Positions 37,355 to 44,802 of a stretch of 64,000 bases of DNA are shown piece after piece. Position 1 is the stretch's first letter; each line of letters begins with the position of its first letter. The notes under the pieces are model-generated. The model saw only the letters and a list, made by a program, of their open reading frames with translations, ran no database searches and had not been told where the DNA came from. Location of the stretch: contig NZ_JAPMXC010000001.1 of NCBI RefSeq assembly GCF_026624755.1, positions 1,646,365 to 1,710,364 of the forward strand, written 5' to 3'. Position numbers and translations under genes: made by a program. This DNA comes from Robbsia betulipollinis (lineage in GTDB: Bacteria; Pseudomonadota; Gammaproteobacteria; Burkholderiales; Burkholderiaceae).

Positions 37355-38656
37355 ATGTCGAACCTGATCGTACACGGTGGCCTCCCGCTACGCGGCGAGA
37401 TCGTGCCATCCGGCAACAAGAACGCCGTCCTGCCCGTTCTCTGCGCGACGCTGCTGACCAATCAGCCGCTGCGGCTCGTCGGCGTGCCGGACATCACCGA
37501 CGTCAGAAAGATCCTCGAGATCTTCCGCACGCTCGGTAGCGAAGTGTCGATGGACTTCGCCACCGGCATGCTCGATCTGCACCATCACGCGACCGCGTTC
37601 GACCCCGCCGCGCACCGCCTGCCCGTGGAGATGCGTTCGTCGATCATGCTGGTGCCGCCGTTGCTGGCGCGTTTCGGCGTCGCGCGCCTGGAGAACGATG
37701 TCAAGGGCTGCACGCTGGGCGTGCGCGAGATCGATCCGCATGTCGAGGTGTTCGAGCGCTTCGGCGCCCGCATCGAGACCACCGCGGATTCCCTGATCGT
37801 GCATGCGGCGCAGCGGATGACGGCGAACGATCACTGGCTCGATTACGCCTCGGTCACCACCACCGAGAATTTCGTGCTCTGCGCGGCGTCGGCCGGCGGC
37901 ACGTCGACGCTGGTCAACGCGGCGTCGGAGCCGCATGTGCAGGAGTTCTGCCGATTCCTCGCGATGCTGGGCGTCGCGATCGACGGCATCGGCACCTCGC
38001 GGCTGAGCATCGCCGGCGGGCAGCGGCTGGGAGGCGGAGAGTTCCGGTTCAGCGAGGATTTCCACGAGATCGCGACCTTTCTCGCGCTCGGCGCGATCAC
38101 GGGCGGCGATATCGCCGTCAGGAATTCGGCCCCGGAACAGTTCCCGCTCATCGACCGGACCTTCGCGAAGTTCGGCGTCCAGGTGGTGCATCGCGACGGC
38201 TGGTCCCGCACCGTTCGGGACGGCCCCCTGCGCGTGCGCCGGCCCTTCACGCAGAACATCCTGACCAAGGTGGAGGCGGCGCCCTGGCCCTATCTGCCCG
38301 TAGACCTGCTGCCCATCTTCATCGCCCTGGGCGTGCAGGCGGAAGGCAGCGCGATGTTCTGGAACAAGGTCTACGACGGCGCGATGGGGTGGTCCGGGGA
38401 GCTGTCCAAGTTCGGCGCGCACGTGTTCCTGTCGGACCCGCACCGCCTGATCACGTTCGGCGGCCTGAAGCTGAGCCCCGCGAAAGTGGAAAGCCCCTAC
38501 ATCATTCGCGTGGCCATCGCGCTGCTGATGGTGGCCGCGAGCATCGAGGGGCGTTCGGAAATCACGAACGCGCTGCCGATCCGTCGCGCCCATCCCAATT
38601 TCGTGGAGAATCTGCGCTCGGTGGGCGCCAACGTGGAATGGACCGACAGCGAATGA
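37355..38656 (+). CDS. murA: MurA-like UDP-GlcNAc enolpyruvyl transferase paralogue
   Basis: A 433-residue EPSP-synthase-fold protein of the UDP-N-acetylglucosamine 1-carboxyvinyltransferase family. Residues equivalent to the E. coli catalytic set are kept: Lys and Asn in PSGNKNAVLP, the fosfomycin-target Cys and the Arg five residues on in GCTLGVREIDPH, and the Asp in PYLPVDLLP. The surrounding sequence departs strongly from canonical MurA (for example RRAHPNFVENLRSVGANVEW at the C terminus), and it is not in a cell-wall gene context. It is probably a second copy with altered substrate or regulation. It stands alone. Confidence 0.82.
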   Translation: MSNLIVHGGLPLRGEIVPSGNKNAVLPVLCATLLTNQPLRLVGVPDITDVRKILEIFRTLGSEVSMDFATGMLDLHHHATAFDPAAHRLPVEMRSSIMLVPPLLARFGVARLENDVKGCTLGVREIDPHVEVFERFGARIETTADSLIVHAAQRMTANDHWLDYASVTTTENFVLCAASAGGTSTLVNAASEPHVQEFCRFLAMLGVAIDGIGTSRLSIAGGQRLGGGEFRFSEDFHEIATFLALGAITGGDIAVRNSAPEQFPLIDRTFAKFGVQVVHRDGWSRTVRDGPLRVRRPFTQNILTKVEAAPWPYLPVDLLPIFIALGVQAEGSAMFWNKVYDGAMGWSGELSKFGAHVFLSDPHRLITFGGLKLSPAKVESPYIIRVAIALLMVAASIEGRSEITNALPIRRAHPNFVENLRSVGANVEWTDSE

Positions 38657-38809
38657 CCGGCACCATGCGTGTGGCGGAAGCACGCGGCACAGTGCGGTCC
38701 CTGCCCGGGAATCCGCTGTCCCGGTTCGCGAGCACCGTAAAGGTGCCCGGCAGTCTCTAGGGAAAACGCGAGCATCCATCTCCCGAAAAGCGGACTACCA
38801 TGCCTCCGT

Positions 38810-38838
38810 ATGTTACCGGTTACACACACCGCTAACAT
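38810..38838 (+). promoter_or_regulatory. Inverted repeat upstream of the MFS/cyclase pair
   Basis: ATGTTACCGGT (38810-38820) and ACCGCTAACAT (38828-38838) form an inverted repeat matching at 10 of 11 positions around a 7-bp spacer, 54 bp before the MFS start. It is a candidate operator. No regulator gene adjoins the pair. Confidence 0.4.
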
Positions 38839-38891
38839 AGGATGCCGACGACGCGGCTCGGCGGCTGGTCAACCGGATTTTGGGGAGCAGC

Positions 38892-40217
38892 ATGTCGGAA
38901 TCCATGGGGGAGGGCACGTTCGACGTGGCCCGGGAAAGCGGCGGCATGGGCGGTCAGGCCCGCCTTCTGAGAAAGCACTGGCACATCATCTTCGCCGCCA
39001 CCGCGGGATGGGCGCTCGACGCCTTCGACTTCACGATCCTGCTGTTCCTGATTCCGCACCTCGGCAAGATTTTCCAGGTGGGCCTGCCGGCGATGGCGCT
39101 GGTCGTCACCGCGACCGGGTTCGCGAAGATCGCCGGCACGATCGGCTGGGGCTTCCTGGCGGACCGCTACGGACGCCGCATCGCCTTCATGGCGGCGGTG
39201 CTGTGGTTCTCGTGTGCGTCCGGACTGAGCGGGCTCGCCTGGAGTTATGCCTCCTTCATGGCGATGCGCATCCTGTTCGGCATGGGCTTCGGCGGCGAGT
39301 GGACCGCGTCGGTCTCCCTGCTGATGGAAACCGTTCCGGAAAAAATCCGCCCGCTCGCCTCGGGCATCATGGTGGCCGGTTACGAATTCGGCTACATGCT
39401 GGCGGCACTCGCGTTCCATTTTCTGTTTCCGGTGCTGGGCTGGCGCTGGATGTTTTTCCTCGGTATCGCGCCGGCGCTGCTGACGCTGTTCCTGCGGCGC
39501 AACGTCAGGGAATCCGCGGACTGGCAGGCGCAACAAGCGCGCAAGCGCGCGGGGCACGTCTCGCGCAGCTTCGTCTTCAACCCGGCGGTGGCGCAGGCCT
39601 GGGCATTTTCCGCCGGGGTGAATTTCATGTTGTGGGCGGTGCAGGTGCTGTATCCCACTTTCCTGCTGACCGTCCATCATCTGAGTTCCGGCGCGATCTT
39701 TCCCTTCATCATCGCGTACTCGGTGGGTTCGGTGATCGGCAAGCCGCTCTCGGGCTACGTGGCGAGCCGCATCGGCGAGCGCGGCACGATCGTGATCTTC
39801 CTGTCGATCGTGGTGCCGACCACGGCCTTGTACACGCTGGTGGCGGATCATTTCCTGATGGGCGTCGGCGCCTTCTGCATGGGCATGTTCGCGAACGGGC
39901 TGTTCGGCATCCTGCCGCTGTACCAGGCGCGCCGTTTCCCGGTGGAGGCGCGGGCCACCGGCATCGGCATCAGCTATGCGATGACCTCGATCAGCGTCAT
40001 CGCGCCGTACGTGATCGCGCTGGTGACGCCGGCGCTCGGTCTCAAATTGGGTATGGCGTCCTTCATCGCCGGCGGCGCGCTCATCGTGATCGCGATCAGC
40101 CTGTTCGACGCCTCGCGCTGGATGCCGGTCGAGCCGGATGCGGAACGCGACGATGCGCCGGGCTCCATGACGGAACGCACCGGCAACGAATTCACGGCAA
40201 CGGGAGTACGCGCATGA
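38892..40217 (+). CDS. MFS transporter, aromatic/organic acid type
   Basis: A 441-residue twelve-segment major facilitator. TM1 carries the Asp-rich signature GWALDAFDFTILLFLIPHLG of the aromatic acid:H+ and sialate symporters. The first loop is GFLADRYGRRIAFM, and TM4-5 holds GMGFGGEWTASVSLLMETVP. A GGGGAG Shine-Dalgarno lies just before the ATG at 38892. The last base overlaps the cyclase-family gene start (ATGA), so transport and hydrolysis are likely linked: the cyclase substrate or a precursor may be imported here. Substrate unknown. Confidence 0.85.
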   Translation: MSESMGEGTFDVARESGGMGGQARLLRKHWHIIFAATAGWALDAFDFTILLFLIPHLGKIFQVGLPAMALVVTATGFAKIAGTIGWGFLADRYGRRIAFMAAVLWFSCASGLSGLAWSYASFMAMRILFGMGFGGEWTASVSLLMETVPEKIRPLASGIMVAGYEFGYMLAALAFHFLFPVLGWRWMFFLGIAPALLTLFLRRNVRESADWQAQQARKRAGHVSRSFVFNPAVAQAWAFSAGVNFMLWAVQVLYPTFLLTVHHLSSGAIFPFIIAYSVGSVIGKPLSGYVASRIGERGTIVIFLSIVVPTTALYTLVADHFLMGVGAFCMGMFANGLFGILPLYQARRFPVEARATGIGISYAMTSISVIAPYVIALVTPALGLKLGMASFIAGGALIVIAISLFDASRWMPVEPDAERDDAPGSMTERTGNEFTATGVRA

Positions 40218-41284
40218 GCAGCGACACGGAAACGCGCACGCGCCGCTGGACACAGCGCCCGGCCGACGCGAACTGGGGCGATTTCGGCCCGGACGATCAG
40301 TTGGGCCGCCTGAACCTGCTGACGCCGCAGAAGGTGCTCGACGGCGTGCGCGAAGTGCGCACCGGGCGCAATTTCTGCCTGAGCCTGCCGCTGGATTGCC
40401 CGGGCGGCACGGCGCTGAACCCACGGCGGCAGCCGCCGCATCTCGCGCCGACGATGCGCGGCGACCTGCCCAACATGGCCTACCCGCTGTCGCGCGACAA
40501 CCCGCCGTTGCTCGACGTGGTCTGCGACGACACCGTGCATCTCGCGCTGCAGTATTCGACGCAATGGGACAGCCTCGCGCACATGGGGCAGTGGTTCGAC
40601 CTGTCCGGCACGGGCAAGCCGGAAATGGCTTTCTACAACGGCTATCGTGCCGGCGAGGACGTGATCGGTCCGGTCGACTACCGGCACGAGCCAGGCAGCG
40701 CGCCTGCGACGCCGCGTCCCCCGGGCGCCTATCGGCTCGGCATCGAAAACATGGCGGCGTCGAACGTGCAGGGGCGGGCCGTGATGATCGATCTGAAGCG
40801 GCATTTCGGGATAGAGAAGCGCGCCATCGGCTTCGCCGAACTGCGGGAAGTGATGGCCGCGCAGCAGGTGGTGGTGGAACCGGGCGACATGGTCTGCCTG
40901 CGCACCGGCACCGACGAGGCGCTGCTCGGCATGCGGGGCGAGCCGGACATCGCCTGGCTCGGCGCGCATTTCGCCGCGCTCGACGGGCGCGACGAGGGTT
41001 TGCGCAAATGGATCGTCGACTCCGGCGTGGTGGCGCTGATCGCCGACAACGCCGCGGTCGAGATGCTGCCGGCGCGCCCCGCGACCACTGCCTCCTATGC
41101 GTCGCACCCGCTGCATGACCTGTGTCTGTTCCGTCTCGGCGTCTATCTCGGCGAGCTGTGGCTGCTGAGTCCGCTGGCGGACTGGCTGGCGGAGAACGGG
41201 CGCAACCGCTTTCTGCTGACCGCACCCCCGCTCAGACTGCCGCGCGCGGTCGGCTCGCCGGTGAGCCCGGTGGCCACGGTGTAG
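40214..41284 (+). CDS. Cyclase family protein (kynurenine formamidase-like fold)
   Basis: A 356-residue metal-dependent hydrolase of the COG1878 cyclase family. The metal-site segment appears as YSTQWDSLAHMGQWFD; this subgroup has TQWD in place of the THxD of kynurenine formamidases. Other landmarks are GDMVCLRTGTDEALLGM, GVVALIADNAAVEMLPARP and HDLCLFRLGVYLGELWLL. Members hydrolyse amides or lactones of cyclic acids; the substrate here is unknown. It is translationally coupled to an MFS carrier, which suggests a two-gene uptake and hydrolysis unit. Confidence 0.85.
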   Translation: MSSDTETRTRRWTQRPADANWGDFGPDDQLGRLNLLTPQKVLDGVREVRTGRNFCLSLPLDCPGGTALNPRRQPPHLAPTMRGDLPNMAYPLSRDNPPLLDVVCDDTVHLALQYSTQWDSLAHMGQWFDLSGTGKPEMAFYNGYRAGEDVIGPVDYRHEPGSAPATPRPPGAYRLGIENMAASNVQGRAVMIDLKRHFGIEKRAIGFAELREVMAAQQVVVEPGDMVCLRTGTDEALLGMRGEPDIAWLGAHFAALDGRDEGLRKWIVDSGVVALIADNAAVEMLPARPATTASYASHPLHDLCLFRLGVYLGELWLLSPLADWLAENGRNRFLLTAPPLRLPRAVGSPVSPVATV

Positions 41285-41319
41285 GGTCCAGAAAGCCGAC
41301 CATGCGGCAACGCCGTCCC

Positions 41320-42444
41320 TCAGGACGCCAATCCCGCATACCCCTGGAACGCGACATACAGCCCGACCACGATCATCAGCGTGCTGGAAAGATAGGGCGC
41401 ACGACGCGCCGCGTTTCCGAGCCAGGGCCAACGGCTCGTTGCCTTTCTGGCGCCGATCGCCGCCGCCGCGCCGACCGTGACCAGCGTGACCGCCAGTCCG
41501 ACGCTGAAACACAGCACGAGCACCGCCCCCAGTGCGATCTGCTGCAACTGCAGACAGAGCAGCAGCACGGTGATCGCGGCGGGGCAGGGCACGAGTCCTC
41601 CGGTGAGACCGAATACGATGATCTGCCGGGTGGTGACGTCGCGCTGCGAAAAGCGGCGCCTGATGTCGTTCGCGTGCGCCCGTTCGTGCGCGTCCTGATA
41701 GCCGTCATCCGTCGTGAGTCCCGGGCCGGTCGCGTCGTTGCCGGCATGAACGCCATGACGCGCGTGAAACGCCAGATCGTAGTCGTGCGAATGGCCGCCG
41801 TGGCCCATGCTCAGCCTGACGTCGAACGCATGCGGCTCGGGAACCGGCTCCATCGATTCGAGATAATCCGGCCTGCGGTTGAACGCGAACCGCTGCTTCT
41901 TGCCGTCCGGCCGGAGGGTCGTGAGGACCACGTCTCGCGCCGCCCATGCGTTGCCGGCCAGGGTCTTCAACCGCCAGCGTGCCGGTTCGCCTTCCGCGAC
42001 GATCGACAGTTCCACGCGGCCGTGTCCGGTATCGATCTGGCGGGCTGCATCATGGGCGTGGTCCGGCGTGGACTGTTGCTGCTGCCGGCGCCATGCCTGT
42101 TCGCCCGACCAGGTCCGCCATAACATCCAGGCGGCGATGACGATGACCAATCCCGCCGACGCCAGTTGAAAATAGGGCTCCGTCGCGTGCGCGTCGAGAT
42201 GCCGGCCGAGATACATGCCGCCGATCGCGACGATCCAGACGACGGCCGTATGCGACACGGTAGCGGCGATGCCCAGCATCACCGCTTGTTTGACCGTTCC
42301 GCGCACGGCGACGATGAACGCGGCCATCAGGGTTTTGGAATGGCCGGGTTCGAGCCCATGCAAGGCGCCGAGCAGGATGGCGCTGGGAAAGTAGAGCCAG
42401 GCGTGGGCCGTGCCGTGCGCCAGGATATCTGAAAAATTCGTCAT
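41320..42444 (-). CDS. rcnA: Nickel/cobalt efflux protein, RcnA family
   Basis: A 374-residue NicO-superfamily membrane protein. TM1 carries GALHGLEPGHSKTLMAAF, the defining His-x(5)-His type motif. The long central loop is His-rich (MGHGGHSHDYDLAFHARHG), as in RcnA, where it handles Ni(II) and Co(II). The C-terminal half has GLTGGLVPCPAAITVLLLC. It exports nickel and cobalt. It follows a TetR-family gene on the same strand by 21 bp rather than an RcnR gene, so its control appears to be TetR-based. Confidence 0.9.
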   Translation of the reverse strand: MTNFSDILAHGTAHAWLYFPSAILLGALHGLEPGHSKTLMAAFIVAVRGTVKQAVMLGIAATVSHTAVVWIVAIGGMYLGRHLDAHATEPYFQLASAGLVIVIAAWMLWRTWSGEQAWRRQQQQSTPDHAHDAARQIDTGHGRVELSIVAEGEPARWRLKTLAGNAWAARDVVLTTLRPDGKKQRFAFNRRPDYLESMEPVPEPHAFDVRLSMGHGGHSHDYDLAFHARHGVHAGNDATGPGLTTDDGYQDAHERAHANDIRRRFSQRDVTTRQIIVFGLTGGLVPCPAAITVLLLCLQLQQIALGAVLVLCFSVGLAVTLVTVGAAAAIGARKATSRWPWLGNAARRAPYLSSTLMIVVGLYVAFQGYAGLAS

Positions 42445-42465
42445 GGATTCCGCTGGAGGTGTTGG

Positions 42466-43125
42466 TCAACGATGCAGCATTCCGGCCGAGGCGAGCAGGG
42501 CGATCGTTTCCTCGATCCGCTGCGGCGCCGTCGGCAACAGCGCTTCCGCGCTTTCGCCGAGAAGCGCGCGCATCTGATAAGGCAGGAAAACGAGATCGAC
42601 GAAGCGATCCGCGCACAGCCGTGCATTGTCCATCGGCAGCAAATCGTCGGGCTGGCCTGCGACGAGGCTCAGCACCACCCGTTCCGCCGCGGCCTGACTG
42701 CCGAACCGGCTGGCGAGCAATGCGAGTTCTGGCGCGCCCGCTGTCTTGGCGATGACGATTCGCAACATCTCGACCACCGCCGGCGTCACGGCGTATTCGA
42801 CGATATCGCGGCCCGCCGACCGTAGCCGCTCGACGAGCGGTGCTTCACGATCCGTGCTGTCGGGAATCCGGGTTCGATCCGCATGGCGCCGCACGACCGC
42901 CGCGAATACCTCCCCCTTGCTGGCGAAGCGCACGTAAAGACTCGCTTTTCCCGCCTCCGCCAGACGCGCGATGTCATCGCAGTGCGTCGCCTCGAAACCG
43001 CGTGTGACGAACAGATGCGTGGCCGCGTCGAGAAGCCGGGTGTCCACGTCCCCTTGCTGCGCGGCGGGCGGTCGACCGCGCCGTTTGGCTTCCGGTTTGG
43101 GGACCGGGTTGGATACTTTCGTCAT
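42466..43125 (-). CDS. TetR/AcrR family transcriptional regulator
   Basis: A 219-residue TetR-type regulator. A basic leader (KPEAKRRGRPPA) is followed by the helix-turn-helix LLDAATHLFVTRGFEATHCD then DIARLAEAGKASLYVRFASK; the C-terminal ligand domain has no recognisable signature. The ATG at 43125 is preferred; an alternative at 43188 would put the palindromic operator next to codon 1 and leave no leader. It is divergent from a flavin-oxidase-like gene across that operator and likely co-transcribed with rcnA, so it may repress both directions. Confidence 0.88.
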   Translation of the reverse strand: MTKVSNPVPKPEAKRRGRPPAAQQGDVDTRLLDAATHLFVTRGFEATHCDDIARLAEAGKASLYVRFASKGEVFAAVVRRHADRTRIPDSTDREAPLVERLRSAGRDIVEYAVTPAVVEMLRIVIAKTAGAPELALLASRFGSQAAAERVVLSLVAGQPDDLLPMDNARLCADRFVDLVFLPYQMRALLGESAEALLPTAPQRIEETIALLASAGMLHR

Positions 43126-43182
43126 GCCTGATTTCGCCGCTGGGGCACTTTTTCGATTGCCATGAAAGAACTGAACTGCTAT

Positions 43183-43212
43183 GTTCATTTAAATGAACGT
43201 CAGTGTTCATTT
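43183..43212 (+). promoter_or_regulatory. Palindromic TetR-type operator
   Basis: GTTCATTTAAATGAAC (43183-43198) is a perfect 16-bp palindrome. A third half-site GTTCATTT follows at 43205-43212, forming a second inverted repeat with 43191-43198 around six bases. It lies between the divergent TetR and pyridoxamine-oxidase-like genes, so binding by the TetR protein is likely. Confidence 0.75.
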
Positions 43213-43244
43213 TATCAATGGTTACCTTGAGCGAGGAGACGGAT

Positions 43245-43679
43245 ATGCAGGAAATGACGCTTCAGGAACTGGCGCGGCGGATGAGCGAAATCGATTTCGC
43301 GATGCTGTCGACGCGTACCGAGGGCGGTGCGATGGCGAGCCGCCCGATGAGCAACAACGGTGACGTGGATTATGAGGGCAATTCGTTTTTCTTTTCCTTC
43401 GAATCGGCCCGTACGGTTTCGGATATCCGGAACGATGCCAACGTGGGTCTGACGTTGACGGGCGCAAAGGGCCTGCTTGGCCGTCCTCCCATTTTCATCG
43501 CCATCGAGGGCACGGCGGAACTCATCATGGACAAGAGCGCTTTCGCCGCGCACTGGAACAAGGATCTCGACTATTGGTTCTCGGAAGGAATCGACACGCC
43601 CGGCATCGTTCTGATAAAGGTCCGTGCCGATCGCATTCACTACTGGGACGGTAACGATGGTGGCGAAATCGCTGTCTGA
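43245..43679 (+). CDS. Pyridoxamine 5'-phosphate oxidase family (general stress protein 26-like)
   Basis: A 144-residue split-barrel flavin-binding protein. Blocks include FAMLSTRTEGGAMASRPMSN, GNSFFFSFESARTVSDIRND and the C-terminal PGIVLIKVRADRIHYWDGND. Such proteins bind FMN or F420-like cofactors and protect in stress; the reaction is unknown. The ATG at 43245 has AGGAG nearby. It is divergent from the TetR gene across a strong palindrome and so probably TetR-controlled. Confidence 0.88.
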   Translation: MQEMTLQELARRMSEIDFAMLSTRTEGGAMASRPMSNNGDVDYEGNSFFFSFESARTVSDIRNDANVGLTLTGAKGLLGRPPIFIAIEGTAELIMDKSAFAAHWNKDLDYWFSEGIDTPGIVLIKVRADRIHYWDGNDGGEIAV

Positions 43680-43718
43680 AGTTGCGCTCGTGCGTCATGT
43701 GAGATTGGCGAGATTGCG

Positions 43719-43798
43719 ATGATCGAACCCTTTACCCTGGAAATCGCCGAACCGGTGCTCCTGGATCTGCGACGGCGGCTGGCTGCGACGCGCTGGCC
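43719..43798 (+). pseudogene. Epoxide hydrolase N-terminal fragment
   Basis: Begins MIEPFTLEIAEPVLLDLRRR then LAATRWP, the exact opening of the epoxide hydrolase N-terminal domain, but homology stops after about 27 residues. The frame runs on to 43964 through unrelated sequence. The alpha/beta-hydrolase core is gone. Confidence 0.7.
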
Positions 43799-43930
43799 CT
43801 GGAGCGCGCTCGAAGTCTCGATATTTCGCCTGTCGCCACGGGAAAGCAGCCGGGTACGCGACCGCGTTGCCGAACTTCGCGCCTGCTGGCTCGTCCCCGA
43901 CGCAAAGATAGCGGGCTATGCCAACCCTTA

Positions 43931-44041
43931 CCCCAGCGCGCCGATGCCGGTCCAGATCGCGTAAGCCGTTCCCAGCGGAATCGTTCGGGCCGCCATTTCC
44001 AGGAAGGTCATGCTCAGGAAGGTGGAAACCAGAAATCCTGC
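43931..44041 (-). pseudogene. SMR efflux protein fragment
   Basis: On the minus strand the segment encodes AGFLVSTFLSMTFLEMAART then IPLGTAYAIWTGIGALG, the second and third helices of a small multidrug resistance (SugE/EmrE-type) protein. Both ends are missing: no N-terminal Glu14 helix and no C-terminal helix. It lies beside the epoxide hydrolase fragment, marking a decayed patch. Confidence 0.7.
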
Positions 44042-44446
44042 GGTCCACGGTATGTTCTTTCTCGACTGAAAATCAGAATTGTCCCGGACCCCTGGTAGCA
44101 CGGTGCACGCTACGTAAAACCCGTCGGGCTGTCCGCAGGGGCGCATCCCTTCCTGTTCGGAGCACAGTTTAGATAAAAAATTGATAAGTTATGCTATATA
44201 AAAACATGTAAAAAAATGTGAAGGCACAGTCAAATGTCTGAAATCGATTCCCGAACGGTCGTTCGAGACGCCATGGACCCGTCGAGAGAAAGGTGAACGA
44301 CACCCGCCTGCGGTCTGGCCGGTCGTACAGCGGCCTGCAAACTTCGCCGCCGCTCGAAGGGTGCGACACTTGGGCCGCCATAGCCGGATTACAGCCGTGG
44401 GAAAAGATTGACCAACTTTACCAATCCACTTTATAAGTATAGAATA
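44042..44446. other. AT-rich stretch without a recognisable gene
   Basis: This stretch of about 400 bp, between the SMR fragment and the hipBA operator, holds no frame that I recognise. Base composition drops sharply around 44165-44220 (runs of A and T), unlike the GC-rich flanks. A promoter-like TTGATA with ATAAAA downstream occurs near 44180-44205 on the plus strand. The composition suggests imported DNA attached to the hipBA module. Confidence 0.5.
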
Positions 44447-44483
44447 TTGTGTGTTAAATGAATATTTTTCTTTTAATACACAA
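44447..44483 (+). promoter_or_regulatory. Inverted-repeat operator of hipBA
   Basis: TTGTGTGTTAA (44447-44457) and TTAATACACAA (44473-44483) form an inverted repeat with one mismatch in 11 and a 15-bp spacer. It ends five bases before the chosen hipB ATG. HipB proteins bind such repeats to repress their own operon, which fits here. The repeat also argues against the upstream in-frame ATG at 44458. Confidence 0.65.
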
Positions 44484-44487
44484 AATA

Positions 44488-44802
44488 ATGGATTTAGAAT
44501 TTACCAAGCCCGGTGAAGTTGTCAAGGTGCTCTGTGAGCGTTTGCGCAAGGAGCGCTTGTCGCAACGGATGACGCAAGCCGATCTGGCCGCGCGCGCCGG
44601 CATCGGCGTCAATACCGTATCCAATCTTGAAGCGGGACGGAACGTGACCTTCGAAAGCCTGGTCCGTCTGGCAATGGTGCTCGGGCGTCTCCAGGAACTG
44701 GAAGGGTTGTTCAAGCCGAAGCTGGATAGCCTGGACGATATCCTGCGCTACGAAAACAGCGTAAACCGCTACCGTATCAAGAAACCCTCCAACAATGCCT
44801 GA
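44488..44802 (+). CDS. hipB: HipB-like antitoxin, XRE helix-turn-helix
   Basis: A 104-residue Cro/CI-type DNA-binding protein. The helix-turn-helix spans RMTQADLAARAGIGVNTVSN and LEAGRNVTFESLVRLAMVLG. The C-terminal tail (RYENSVNRYRIKKPSNNA) is basic, as in HipB-type antitoxins. It would neutralise HipA and repress the operon. The ATG at 44488 is chosen because an earlier one lies inside the operator repeat; no good Shine-Dalgarno is visible for either. Its end overlaps hipA by eight bases. Confidence 0.88.
   Translation: MDLEFTKPGEVVKVLCERLRKERLSQRMTQADLAARAGIGVNTVSNLEAGRNVTFESLVRLAMVLGRLQELEGLFKPKLDSLDDILRYENSVNRYRIKKPSNNA

Noticed and set aside
43815-43927. The stretch between the epoxide hydrolase and SMR fragments, examined for a third gene fragment
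   Set aside because: No frame on either strand matches a family that I recognise.
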